Assembly: GCF_006546985.1 (NCBI RefSeq)
Contig: NZ_ML637008.1
Location: 62,001-126,000 of the forward strand
Direction of reading: 5' to 3'
Origin: Bacillus sp. 03113
GTDB taxonomy: Bacteria; Bacillota; Bacilli; Bacillales; Cytobacillaceae
Length of the DNA: 64,000 bases
Numbering within the stretch: the stretch's first letter is position 1; every line of letters starts with the position of its first letter. The translations under genes and the position numbers were made by a program. Shown here one piece after another: positions 1 through 7,617 of this stretch. The notes under the pieces are model-generated. The model ran no database searches, was not told the origin of the DNA, and was given only the letters and a program-made list of their open reading frames with translations.

Positions 1-86
1 TTTATTATTAGAAATCAATATCATATACGGATTCTTCAAATAAGAGCCATGTATTCAAGGGAGATGTAAGTAAACAGCAGCTTTAG

Positions 87-311
87 TTAATTTTCCTTCG
101 CTGACACAGGGTATTCCACCACTTCACCAGTTTCAGCATCTTCAATCACAATGCCATCAACATCATCTGCATTTTTAGATGCAAATAATAAGATTGCTTC
201 CGAAATTTCTTCTGCCTGGCTATATGTACAACAACCAACCGTATTAGCGATTGCCCCGTCATTAAAAGTATAACCAACGTTATATTTAAAGGTAGGTTTA
301 TTATTTTCCAT
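87..311 (-). CDS. Small hypothetical protein (74 aa)
   Basis: A short acidic protein with no signal peptide or membrane segment. The start is supported by an AGGAGC Shine-Dalgarno a few bases upstream of the ATG. It has a Cys-Cys pair near residues 27-28 and a C-terminal stretch rich in Asp, Glu and Val that suggests a small folded domain. I do not recognise the family. It stands alone: its neighbour on the right is the SRPBCC/ArsR unit, about 290 bases away. Function unknown. Confidence 0.6.
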   Translation of the reverse strand: MENNKPTFKYNVGYTFNDGAIANTVGCCTYSQAEEISEAILLFASKNADDVDGIVIEDAETGEVVEYPVSAKEN

Positions 312-510
312 TGTTCGCTCCTATGTTTGTATTTTATTTTACTAAATAACATTATTGACCTTAGTTATGGGGTTTATTCTTTTTTCAATAAAACAATGGG
401 AAATAAGGTATGTGTTATAGAAAATAGATTTTGATTACAACGGTATTATTTTCGTATACGACATCGACCCTTTTCAATTTGACTATCACTCCAGACCAAT
501 CTATCTTAAA

Positions 511-562
511 AGTCAAATAACAAAACAATAACTATTCTCCAATTCTGCTTCGTTATTTGACT
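511..562. repeat. Perfect 11-bp inverted repeat
   Basis: AGTCAAATAAC (511-521) is repeated in inverse as GTTATTTGACT (552-562) around a 30-base AT-rich loop. It lies between two minus-strand genes, just past the end of the ArsR gene, and has no T-run on either side, so it is not a classical terminator. It could be a regulator site or a small repeat element. The rest of 312-602 shows no gene. Confidence 0.5.
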
Positions 563-602
563 ATAGGAAACCACAAATATATTTCAAAATTGTTTATAAT
601 CA

Positions 603-971
603 TTATTTCTCATGATCAAATTCAGTTTTAATGACTTGCAATTTATTTTCACCATTGTTTTCTACTACATGTTTAAGCATGGACAATTTATTATTCCAAA
701 ATTGTTCGTAAAAAGAAAGCCACTTCTTTAATTCTACTAATGGTTCAGGCTGCAGCCGATAAATTTTCTCCCTTCCTACCTTTTCACCGTTAACCAATCT
801 TGCTTCTGAAAGGATATGAAGATGCTTTGCAATGGCCGTACGACTGATCGGAAAATGGGAGGTGATTTTTGAAATAGGCAGCTCTTTTTCAGAAAGTAAT
901 CGAAGGACTTCTCTGCGAGTTGGATCTGCAATCGCTTGAAATACATCATATTTTTCAGCTGATGAAGTCAT
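603..971 (-). CDS. ArsR-family winged-helix transcriptional regulator
   Basis: A 122-residue DNA-binding protein of the ArsR/SmtB fold. The N-terminus has the typical 'F.AIADPTRR.VL.LL' opening (about residues 11-27) and the winged HTH follows at about 32-70, with a recognition helix near 'SRTAIAKHLHIL'. There are no clustered Cys/His residues, so it is unlikely to be a metal sensor and looks more like the SdpR type. The ATG directly abuts the TAA stop of the SRPBCC gene (TAAATG), so the two are translationally coupled with the regulator second, the reverse of the commoner order. It probably represses its own operon through the tandem sites at 1433-1483. Confidence 0.9.
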   Translation of the reverse strand: MTSSAEKYDVFQAIADPTRREVLRLLSEKELPISKITSHFPISRTAIAKHLHILSEARLVNGEKVGREKIYRLQPEPLVELKKWLSFYEQFWNNKLSMLKHVVENNGENKLQVIKTEFDHEK

Positions 972-1412
972 TTAACCTTCAACAACCTTTTTAAGGCGAT
1001 CATGAACAATCCCTATCCAACCATTGTCCATTCTATCGCGAATAACAGAACTTTTCTCGTTTGCTTTCGGAAGAATCGTTTCAGGATCTTTCCATCCACT
1101 ATGAATAAGTGTAAACTCCGTCTTGCCACTTAAATCCTTTAAAATAAACGAAACAATCCAACCATCAGTATCCCATGCAAAAGAAAGTCGATAAGGTTCA
1201 TTAATTTCTAATACTTTACATGGTGATGGACCAAAAGGGGATTGCAAGTGAAATTCATGTCCAACTATCGGCTCAAAATTATTTGGCATAAACCATGAAG
1301 AAATTCCTTCTGATGTGGATACTGTATCCCAAACTTTTTGAATAGGTGCATCAAAAATAACCGTTTGTTTAATATCTTGCAGCGTATTTTGATTATTTAT
1401 TTCCATATTCAT
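972..1412 (-). CDS. SRPBCC / AHSA1-like domain protein
   Basis: A single START/Bet v1-like domain of the activator-of-Hsp90 ATPase (AHSA1)-like family, 146 aa. It has the usual opening '[26 protein letters not shown]' pattern (about residues 15-42) and a C-terminal 'GW......L' helix. The fold forms a deep hydrophobic cavity for small ligands and the substrate is unknown. It is first in a two-gene operon with the ArsR regulator, a frequent pairing in Bacillales. The start has a GGAGAAT ribosome binding site. Cytosolic: no signal or membrane segment. Confidence 0.85.
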   Translation of the reverse strand: MNMEINNQNTLQDIKQTVIFDAPIQKVWDTVSTSEGISSWFMPNNFEPIVGHEFHLQSPFGPSPCKVLEINEPYRLSFAWDTDGWIVSFILKDLSGKTEFTLIHSGWKDPETILPKANEKSSVIRDRMDNGWIGIVHDRLKKVVEG

Positions 1413-1432
1413 TCTCCTTCAATTTCAAATTT

Positions 1433-1483
1433 GATATAACACCATTTGGTTTTGTTTTTAATATATAACACCAAAAGGTTTCA
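1433..1483 (-). promoter_or_regulatory. Tandem candidate operator upstream of SRPBCC-arsR
   Basis: The 11-base string ATATAACACCA occurs twice (1434-1444 and 1463-1473), 29 bp apart. In each copy the last bases start an inverted repeat of the form ACC-N4-GGT (ACCATTTGGT at 1441-1450 and ACCAAAAGGT at 1470-1479). Both lie just upstream of the SRPBCC start. This is a good candidate for autoregulation by the ArsR protein, although no experimental site is known to me. Confidence 0.5.
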
Positions 1484-1594
1484 TGTCAAAAAATTTATTT
1501 TAAACATACTTTTTTAAATGAAAAGAATAAACTTTTAAAGGTAGAATGATGTCTATCTTCAGGGCTGAACAAGGTGCTTGCGCAGTTCTTATCA

Positions 1595-2692
1595 CTAAAG
1601 AAATTTTTTAAATACGACACTTAAGTTATCTAATCGTTCTACTTGTACAAATATCCTTTGCTGAATTTTTTCCCTTTCTTTTTCATTCTCTAAAAATAAA
1701 AGCAAGCTATATTCCAGCTCATCAAGATTTATTTTAATGGCCAATTTCTCATCCAGTAAATATTGCTGATTTCTTTCTTCGGGGCCTGGTAATGGATCTA
1801 GTAGACAAAGTGGAATACCTTTATGTAGGCATTCGCTAATCGTAATTCCTCCAGGCTTGGTTAACATGATGTCCATTCGCTCGTAAAGCTCGTTCATTTC
1901 CTCTCTTGAAGATATGTATGATATTGATTTAAGAAAAGGGCTTTGAAGCTGCTCGATTTTCTTAAATAGCTGTTGATTTTTCCCACATAGTACAAAATAT
2001 TTAATTTTTCCTGAAAAAAGGGTTAGGTCAAGCATTTTTTCTATTGGCCCGACCCCTAGATTGCCGCCGGAGACCAGAACATGAAATAAAGGAGCCTCTT
2101 TTCCATATGTTTTTTCAGTTTTTTTTGTAATTAACGGATGAATAGGTATCCCTGTAACTGCAATTTTTTTTGGGGAAACACCACGAAGTTCAAGAAAATG
2201 TTTCACTGCTTCACTTGGGACAAGGTGAAAATCAATCTGAGTAATTCCCCATACATTATTAATAAAATAGTCTGTATAAGCGTTAATCACAGGAATCGAC
2301 AACTGCTCTTGTTTCTTTAATAGATTTAATAAATAGGAAGGAAGGCAATGGGTGCAAATAATGAAATCTGGATTTTCTTGCTTGATTAGCTTCTTCATAC
2401 TATTTAAGAAGATGCGGTCATAGAGGAAATAACGATTATCAGCTTTATAGCTTTGGCTGCGGCATGCATTATGTCGATAGAAATAGCTATAAACAGATGG
2501 AATTATTTTTATTGCTTTTAAATAAAATTTGGAAGTAATTTGCTCAACGAAACGGGAAGTATAATGGAAAATATCTACTTTTTTTACCTTTACAGAATCG
2601 TCCAATTCTTTAAGGTAAGCACTGATCGCGTCCGCTACTTGATGATGTCCTGAGGGCATTTGTAAAAAAGGAAGTATAAGTATTTTCTTCAT
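1595..2692 (-). CDS. MGDG-synthase/MurG-like glycosyltransferase (YkoN/UgtP type)
   Basis: A GT28-type glycosyltransferase of about 365 aa. The N-terminal domain carries the MGDG-synthase signature 'SGHHQVADAI' (residues 14-23) that would contact a membrane lipid acceptor. The C-terminal nucleotide-sugar domain has the 'TKPGGITISECLHKG' loop (about 275-290) and 'GNLGVGPIEKML'. The likely reaction is transfer of a sugar from UDP-sugar to diacylglycerol or a related lipid at the inner membrane face. The reading frame stays open to a TTG at 2701, but AAGGA lies 10 bases before the ATG at 2692 and almost touches the TTG, so I use 2692. It is divergent from a YkoP/YkoQ-like pair, an arrangement I recall from the B. 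subtilis ykoN-ykoP-ykoQ locus. Confidence 0.85.
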   Translation of the reverse strand: MKKILILPFLQMPSGHHQVADAISAYLKELDDSVKVKKVDIFHYTSRFVEQITSKFYLKAIKIIPSVYSYFYRHNACRSQSYKADNRYFLYDRIFLNSMKKLIKQENPDFIICTHCLPSYLLNLLKKQEQLSIPVINAYTDYFINNVWGITQIDFHLVPSEAVKHFLELRGVSPKKIAVTGIPIHPLITKKTEKTYGKEAPLFHVLVSGGNLGVGPIEKMLDLTLFSGKIKYFVLCGKNQQLFKKIEQLQSPFLKSISYISSREEMNELYERMDIMLTKPGGITISECLHKGIPLCLLDPLPGPEERNQQYLLDEKLAIKINLDELEYSLLLFLENEKEREKIQQRIFVQVERLDNLSVVFKKFL

Positions 2693-2835
2693 GTGATCCA
2701 AATCCTTTTTTACTTACTATTCGTATCTATCCCATTTTCCATACCTTAAATTTAATCCGTATTTTACCATTTTTAAAAGACACATGAATTAAACATCCTA
2801 TTTATTGTAGTCCAATGAAAGGAGAAAGAGTTTGA

Positions 2836-3405
2836 ATGTTGGTGCGTCTCGTTATATTAAATATTTGGAAATATTTAGATCCTATTTATTTTTCTTTTAC
2901 CCGCCTGCAATATCTTTGTCCAGACAGAAAAGGAGAAGGAGTTTTTCGGGTGAGGTTAACAAAATACAAAGGAAAGGAAGTGTTATTATCAGATGGTATC
3001 ATGATCTGTAAAAACGATCTTTTGCTGAAAATCCATTTGCATAACGTAAGGCTAATGCAGGATTTCTCATACATTAAAAATGAATTATCAAAGGGAAGAG
3101 GCGTATTTAGACGAGTGATGAACTCTATGCCACTTTTGGCTGAATTTATCGATAATCATCCCGAGAAATCCAAGATAAAAGGAATCATTGGAATCACACT
3201 CATTAACAAGGGATTTCGGCCGCTTGGATTTGAATGTGTACTTCCGGAAAGTAAACTCTATTCATGGTTTAAAAAAACATCACAAATACCCATTTATTTA
3301 CTAACATGTTCAAAGATTTCTATTGCACACATAAAAAAACATCATCCAGTTTACTTGATGATGTCTAAAGAGAGGCTAATGGAGAAATACAAAAGAACGG
3401 TATAA
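2836..3405 (+). CDS. YkoP-like protein of unknown function
   Basis: A basic 189-residue protein with an aromatic N-terminus ('IWKYLDPIYFSFTRLQYL') that could sit at the membrane surface. There is no clear catalytic motif and no convincing transmembrane helix. An AAGGAGAAAGAG ribosome binding site precedes the ATG. It is divergent from the glycosyltransferase and 75 bases ahead of the metallophosphoesterase, matching my memory of ykoN/ykoP/ykoQ synteny. It may act in the same lipid or envelope pathway, but that rests on neighbourhood alone. Confidence 0.7.
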   Translation: MLVRLVILNIWKYLDPIYFSFTRLQYLCPDRKGEGVFRVRLTKYKGKEVLLSDGIMICKNDLLLKIHLHNVRLMQDFSYIKNELSKGRGVFRRVMNSMPLLAEFIDNHPEKSKIKGIIGITLINKGFRPLGFECVLPESKLYSWFKKTSQIPIYLLTCSKISIAHIKKHHPVYLMMSKERLMEKYKRTV

Positions 3406-3479
3406 TTAGTTTCCTTCAACTTCCACTAGGACTGTCCCCTCATCCTTACTATAATGTATAGAAGGGAGGGGATATCACA

Positions 3480-4295
3480 ATGGCAGTTTATTTTATTCTG
3501 ATTGTTTCTGTCTTATTTGGATTAATGATTTTTAAAGCATATAAGAATACAAGAAAAGTAGCAGTAAATACGATTTCCGTTTCTCGACCAAACATTACAG
3601 TTTCAGAAAAAAATGTTAAGGTACTTCACCTATCTGATTTGCACCTTGAAAATATATCAATTAACCCAGCAGAATTATATAAAATGATTTCAAAACAACC
3701 AATTGATCTAATTGCTCTAACAGGTGATTTTCTTGATCGTAAACGAAGTATTCCTAAACTAATTCCCTATCTTCATGTATTGCAAAAAATAAACCCGAAA
3801 TATGGGGTTTATGCCGTGTTTGGCAATCATGACTACGTTTTAAAAGGGAAAAACTTTGAAACTTTGAAAAGAACACTTACAGAAAACGGCTGTAAAACAC
3901 TTCAAAACGAGAATGTTACGATTAAGGTTAATGGTGAGAATTTGAATATAATTGGAATTGATAATTATAGTACTAATCACAGCGATGTTAAAAAGTCCTT
4001 TCAAGGGCTGCAAGAAGGCTATAATTTAGTGCTGACCCACGATCCGAATGTTGTACTTGATATGAAAGACATTCCATTTGATTACTTATTATCCGGTCAT
4101 TTTCACGGTGGTCAAATTCATTGGCCGAAGCCTTACCATTTGATTAAAATGGGTAAGCTTGTACGAATGAAAATGGTTAAGGGGCTGCATTACCACGGTG
4201 GAAAGCCTTTTTATATAAGTGAAGGATTGGGTCAAACTGGAGTCAATATCCGTATTGGCAGTCGTCCTGAAATCACATTCCATGAAATTTCATAA
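3480..4295 (+). CDS. Membrane-anchored metallophosphoesterase (YkoQ-like)
   Basis: A calcineurin-like phosphoesterase, 271 aa. One N-terminal membrane helix (residues 2-19) is followed by the full metal-site set: SDLH (52-55), GDFLD (82-86), GNHD (115-118) and GHFHGG (206-211). Related enzymes hydrolyse UDP-diacylglucosamine or other phosphodiesters at the membrane, and here the substrate is unknown. A GGGAGGGG Shine-Dalgarno supports the start. Probably co-transcribed with the YkoP-like gene. An intrinsic terminator follows at once. Confidence 0.9.
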   Translation: MAVYFILIVSVLFGLMIFKAYKNTRKVAVNTISVSRPNITVSEKNVKVLHLSDLHLENISINPAELYKMISKQPIDLIALTGDFLDRKRSIPKLIPYLHVLQKINPKYGVYAVFGNHDYVLKGKNFETLKRTLTENGCKTLQNENVTIKVNGENLNIIGIDNYSTNHSDVKKSFQGLQEGYNLVLTHDPNVVLDMKDIPFDYLLSGHFHGGQIHWPKPYHLIKMGKLVRMKMVKGLHYHGGKPFYISEGLGQTGVNIRIGSRPEITFHEIS

Positions 4296-4310
4296 TGAAC
4301 TTTTTGTTTT

Positions 4311-4337
4311 AGCTCTCAGAATTCTGAGGGCTTTTCA
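4311..4337 (+). terminator. Intrinsic terminator of the ykoP-ykoQ-like unit
   Basis: GCTCTCAG-AATT-CTGAGGGC forms an 8-bp stem with one G-T pair, followed by TTTTCATTTTC. It lies 15 bases past the phosphoesterase stop codon. Confidence 0.75.
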
Positions 4338-4442
4338 TTTTCCCTCGAACGGTTTATTATTCGTAAAAGTTAATAGGGTTATACATTTTCAGTGTTGAGT
4401 TGGCGTATCATATGAGTTTTAGTATGTTAACAAAAATTGGGC

Positions 4443-4473
4443 AGCATATTTCTTTTTAAAAATTGACATTCTA
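4443..4473 (+). promoter_or_regulatory. Candidate SigG/SigF-type forespore promoter
   Basis: AGCATA (4443-4448), then an 18-base spacer, then CATTCTA (4467-4473). This is close to the forespore SigG pattern TGMATA-N17/18-CATACTA. It lies about 38 bases upstream of the DUF1657 gene, a family known from forespore-expressed spoVA-type operons. No good SigA hexamer pair competes in the same stretch. Confidence 0.45.
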
Positions 4474-4510
4474 TATTTTGTTCGATTGATTTAAAAAGGA
4501 GGAATATAAA

Positions 4511-4714
4511 ATGACAGTAATCTCAAACTTAAAACAAACGATAACAGGGTTAAAAAGTGCCCAAGCAAGCTTAGAAGGCTTTGCGCTTGATACTGACAAC
4601 CAACAGGCAAAACAACTTTATCAAAATACAGCTCAACAAACACAACTTATCATTGACCAATTATCTCCACGTCTGCAGCAGGTTGAACAGGAAGAACCAC
4701 AATACAAACAATAA
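4511..4714 (+). CDS. DUF1657 domain protein
   Basis: A 67-residue, mainly helical, Gln-rich protein that matches the DUF1657 family over its whole length ('MTVISNLKQTI..LKSAQASLE.FAL.T' opening and 'LYQ..AQQTQ.IIDQL..RLQ.VE.EEPQYK' ending). In other bacilli members sit in spoVA-2mob-type operons with membrane proteins that change spore heat resistance and germination; the molecular role is unknown. The start is clear, with AAAGGAGG at good spacing. A terminator follows at about 4840, so the downstream phosphodiesterase may need read-through or its own promoter. Confidence 0.85.
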   Translation: MTVISNLKQTITGLKSAQASLEGFALDTDNQQAKQLYQNTAQQTQLIIDQLSPRLQQVEQEEPQYKQ

Positions 4715-4837
4715 GAAACACACAAAAATACAATTAGGCTGTGATTATTCAAAACGACATGTATAGGTTTTGAAATTCAACAATTGCCTTAAGACCAGGT
4801 AAAACCTAAAGAAAGCTATTTACAAACAACTAGAGGC

Positions 4838-4871
4838 AAAAAATGCCCACTCAAAATGTGGGCATTTTTGT
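4838..4871 (+). terminator. Intrinsic terminator after DUF1657 gene
   Basis: AAAAATGCCCAC (about 4839-4850) pairs with GTGGGCATTTTT (4858-4869) around a short loop. The T-run is within the second arm. AT flanks on both sides could let it work in either direction. Confidence 0.8.
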
Positions 4872-4942
4872 GAAATTTATTGATGGAAAAATAACTCTAG
4901 AAAACGTCAGTTTGAAACCATTATAAAAATAGGGTGATTCAA

Positions 4943-6427
4943 GTGGTATCTTTATTAGAAAAAAATGCTGAACAATCAAAACCGGTTATTATGCTTGTTA
5001 TAGATACATTAATGGACCCACCTCTACAAGAAGCTCTAAAAAATAATCAAGCACCAGCATTTAAATTTTTAATAGAGAATGGCATGTATATTCCAGACAT
5101 GGTTAGTCCTTTTCCAACTATGTCAGTTAATGTTGATACGACGATCCTTACCGGAACCTATTGTAATGAGCATCAATTACCTGGACTTGTTTGGTTTAAT
5201 GAAAAAGAAAATCGTTTAGTTAATTATGGCAGCCATATTCGAGAATTATGGAAGCTTGGTCTTAATCAATCTCTAGAAGACATCTTATTTAATATGAATG
5301 GTGTTCATATAAGCAACAAAGTAAAGACCATACATGAGGAGTTAGACGGTACAGGGAAGGATTCCGCCTCCATAAACGCGCTTGTGAATCGAGGAAATAC
5401 ACCCCACATTTATAAATTACCTTTATTATTAACGTTATTTACTTCTTTTCAAAAAGACCGTTCGACATTAAGTGCAAAAGTTTTTACATATGGTTCATTA
5501 AAAAACATAAGTCTATCTAATCGGTATCAACGATTTTGGCAAAAGCTTGGCTTTAATAATTCTTTTTCGGTTCAAGAATTAACTTATTTAATGAAAAAAG
5601 ATCAACTTCCTTCTTTTACCATTGCCTATTTCCCAGAACTTGACCAAAGTGTACACAAGCATGGACGAATGGATGTAAAGGGAATTAAAAAGGTTGATCA
5701 ACATTTGCAAAAGATCCTGAATGTTTATCATTCATGGGAAGAGGCTTTACAGAAAAATATTTGGATTACGATCGGGGATAATGGACAAGCATGGATTGAT
5801 GCTGATCGCCAAATGGCTCTTATTGATCTTAGAAAAATCCTTGGGTTATATCGCATAATGAAACTAAGAGATGGAGTTCAACCAAAAGACCAGATTGTTC
5901 TTGCAGTAAATGAACGTATGTCCTATATCTATTCTTTAGATACGAACACGTTACCTATTCATAAACTAATACAAGAGGTAGAAAAGGATAAGCGAATTGA
6001 CGTCATTGCATGGAAAGAAAATTCATTTATAAAGGTTAGATCTGGTGAACAAAAAGGAGAGCTTGTTTATTCTAAAGACGGGGAATTTGTTGATGCATAT
6101 AACCAATCATGGTTTATAGAAGGAGATAAAGAAATATTAGATATTACCGTAAATAACCAACAAATTAATTACGGTGACTATCCGGATGCGTTAGCCAGAA
6201 TAAATAGCAGCTTACATTCTCATGAAGGAAATTTTATCATTGTTAGTGCCAAACCAGGATATGAATTTATTGGTGAAGGTTCTCCGACCCATATAGGAGG
6301 GGCAAGTCACGGAGGCCTGCATAAGCAAGATTCTTTAGTACCCTTAATCATCACAGGCACCGAGTCAACACCTTCTTATTCACGATTGGTAGATGTAAAA
6401 GAGTGGATATTATCGCTGATAGGTTAG
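4943..6427 (+). CDS. Type I phosphodiesterase / alkaline-phosphatase-superfamily protein
   Basis: A 494-residue member of the nucleotide pyrophosphatase/phosphodiesterase branch of the alkaline phosphatase superfamily. Visible pieces are 'VIMLVIDTLMDP' with the first metal Asp (about residue 21), 'PFPTMSVNVDTTILTGTY' carrying the probable Thr nucleophile (about 59), 'IGDNGQAWIDAD' and, near the C-terminus, 'HIGGASHGGLHKQDSLVPLI', the second metal site. There is no signal peptide, so it is probably cytosolic. The GTG at 4934 has no Shine-Dalgarno, while AGGGTGA sits correctly before the GTG at 4943, which I use. It follows the DUF1657 gene and may share forespore expression. The substrate is not deducible. 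Confidence 0.8.
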   Translation: MVSLLEKNAEQSKPVIMLVIDTLMDPPLQEALKNNQAPAFKFLIENGMYIPDMVSPFPTMSVNVDTTILTGTYCNEHQLPGLVWFNEKENRLVNYGSHIRELWKLGLNQSLEDILFNMNGVHISNKVKTIHEELDGTGKDSASINALVNRGNTPHIYKLPLLLTLFTSFQKDRSTLSAKVFTYGSLKNISLSNRYQRFWQKLGFNNSFSVQELTYLMKKDQLPSFTIAYFPELDQSVHKHGRMDVKGIKKVDQHLQKILNVYHSWEEALQKNIWITIGDNGQAWIDADRQMALIDLRKILGLYRIMKLRDGVQPKDQIVLAVNERMSYIYSLDTNTLPIHKLIQEVEKDKRIDVIAWKENSFIKVRSGEQKGELVYSKDGEFVDAYNQSWFIEGDKEILDITVNNQQINYGDYPDALARINSSLHSHEGNFIIVSAKPGYEFIGEGSPTHIGGASHGGLHKQDSLVPLIITGTESTPSYSRLVDVKEWILSLIG

Positions 6428-6447
6428 ATTGATTCTAACCTTTTTTT
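6421..6447 (+). terminator. Intrinsic terminator overlapping the phosphodiesterase stop
   Basis: AGGTTAGA pairs with TCTAACCT and is followed by a run of Ts. The stop codon TAG (6425-6427) lies in the first arm. Confidence 0.8.
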
Positions 6448-6529
6448 AATGGTAGTGAAAGCTGCATTCTTATTAGCAAGTAAGGATTTTTTAAGAGGAG
6501 TATACAGGGAGTCAGAGGAAGTTTAAATA

Positions 6530-6598
6530 ATGATCTACGGAAAAGAACAACAAAAACAAATCAATAAAGTACTAGATTATATAGAAGAGAATTTATAT
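6530..6598 (+). pseudogene. 5' remnant of an AraC-type regulator gene
   Basis: After a GAGGAAG ribosome binding site, an ATG at 6530 opens a frame reading 'MIYGKEQQKQINKVLDYIEENLY'. This is the usual beginning of AraC-family regulators whose HTH lies at the N-terminus. The similarity ends abruptly at about 6598, where the IS66 remnant begins, and the frame then runs into unrelated codons. All of the HTH after its first helix is gone. AraC genes of this type often neighbour DinB genes, and a broken DinB lies just beyond the IS remnant. Confidence 0.6.
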
Positions 6599-7000
6599 GC
6601 GTTTATAAAGCATGGCGAAGCCATCACCATCGAAATACAAACATTTATAGCGATCTTTACTCCAACCACTTAACAAGAAAATGGAATCGCCGTATGGATC
6701 CAGTTCAAAAGAATCTTGAATCAGTGTGGCTAATCCGTCAATACCTTTTCGCATATCGGTCTTTCCGCAAATGATGTAAATATTTTTCACACTTGTATAG
6801 TCGTATTTCACAGATGTTTCAACTCCCTCATGACCGTTTGGATGATGCACGCCGTTGAAGAAGGAGATTTCCGCGTTTGCTGTTTTGATCGTGCAAGCGT
6901 TATTGGAAGAGGTTGGTGATGAAGTGGCTGTAAATGAAACTTTATTTTCGGAATGTAGTGTAACGGGGATAATTGTAAGTTTTTGTTGCGACATGTGAAT
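6597..7000 (-). mobile_element. IS66-family remnant: tail of orfA fused in frame to head of orfB
   Basis: The minus-strand frame 6593-6994 (133 aa) joins two IS66 accessory proteins. Residues about 5-50 ('LTIIPVTL..' through 'TANAEISFFNGV') match the C-terminal part of IS66 OrfA/TnpA. From about residue 64 ('KYDYTSVKNIYIICGKTDMRKGIDGLA') the sequence is the start of IS66 OrfB/TnpB and continues to 'GFAMLYKRI' before an abrupt stop. The DDE transposase (OrfC), the OrfA HTH and recognisable terminal repeats are absent, so the element is dead. The stop codon normally separating OrfA from OrfB is missing. The reading frame has its own AGGAGGTGCT Shine-Dalgarno at good spacing, so the hybrid could be translated. 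Confidence 0.8.
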
Positions 7001-7043
7001 AGCACCTCCTTAAATTGATACGTTCATCGTACCAGGAGGTGCT
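7001..7043. repeat. 10-bp inverted repeat made of two facing Shine-Dalgarno sequences
   Basis: AGCACCTCCT (7001-7010) and AGGAGGTGCT (7034-7043) are perfect reverse complements around a 23-base spacer. The left arm is the ribosome binding site of the minus-strand IS66 hybrid frame. The right arm lies before the plus-strand DinB remnant. It looks like a rearrangement scar at the IS boundary. Confidence 0.6.
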
Positions 7044-7045
7044 GC

Positions 7046-7500
7046 ATGTTCATATGCGTTGTTTGATTGGGGGCTTACGAATGAAAAGTGTCTTTTCTTC
7101 TGTTTCAAAGGTGTTGTCTCATATCTATTTAGTTGATCATCTGTGGTTAAAGGTCCTTGAAGGTCGGAGTATGAATGAGGCAAGGCAAACTTCTTTTCCA
7201 CTTCAAGAGAAGATGGAGAAACTGCCCATTGAAGAAATAGAAAAGGAATTTCACACTTTATCAGCTCGTTATATATCTTTTTTTAACAGTCAGGAAGATA
7301 TGGAAAAGAAATTTATGTTGGATAATCCATATGCAGGATTAAGAGAAACAAGTCTATCTGAATTGGTCTTACATGTAGTGAATCATGGGACCTATCATAG
7401 AGGGAATATTTCAGCTATGCTGCATCAATTAGGTGATTCTTCCGTTATGACTGATTATGTTTTTTATTTATATAGAGAAAATCTTCTACATCGTAAATAG
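7046..7500 (+). pseudogene. DinB-family protein gene, broken at the 5' end
   Basis: From about 7084 the frame encodes a normal DinB/YfiT-fold protein with its metal-ligand histidines: 'VSKVLSHIYLVDHLWLKVLEG' and 'LVLHVVNHGTYHRGN'. The expected N-terminal helix is present but in another frame: 7053-7085 reads 'YALFDWGLTNEK', the standard DinB opening. The 15-20 residues that normally join these parts are missing. The ATG behind the strong AGGAGGTG (7046) stops after six codons. The simplest reading is an internal deletion of about 50 bases with a frame change. A TTG at 7015 keeps the downstream frame open but has no matching N-terminus. An intact second DinB gene lies at 23579. Confidence 0.7.
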
Positions 7501-7574
7501 GCATGTGAGATAATCCATTTTTTAAAAGTGGAATATTTTTGATCAAACTTTAGAGTTACTCTTACGGTAAAAAG

Positions 7575-7610
7575 AGGTGCCTTTCTTTATATTTTAAGGC
7601 ACCTTTTTGT
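7575..7610. terminator. Bidirectional terminator between convergent remnants
   Basis: AGGTGCCTT (7575-7583) pairs with AAGGCACCT (7596-7604). It is followed by TTTTTG on the plus strand and preceded by AAAAAGA, which gives a T-run on the minus strand. It serves the DinB remnant and the reductase pseudogene that converge here. Confidence 0.8.
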
Positions 7611-7617
7611 ATCATTT

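Noticed and set aside
7015-7500. Single intact DinB gene starting at TTG 7015
   Set aside because: The first 20 residues do not match the DinB N-terminus, which is visible in another frame at 7053-7085. The TTG has no ribosome binding site.
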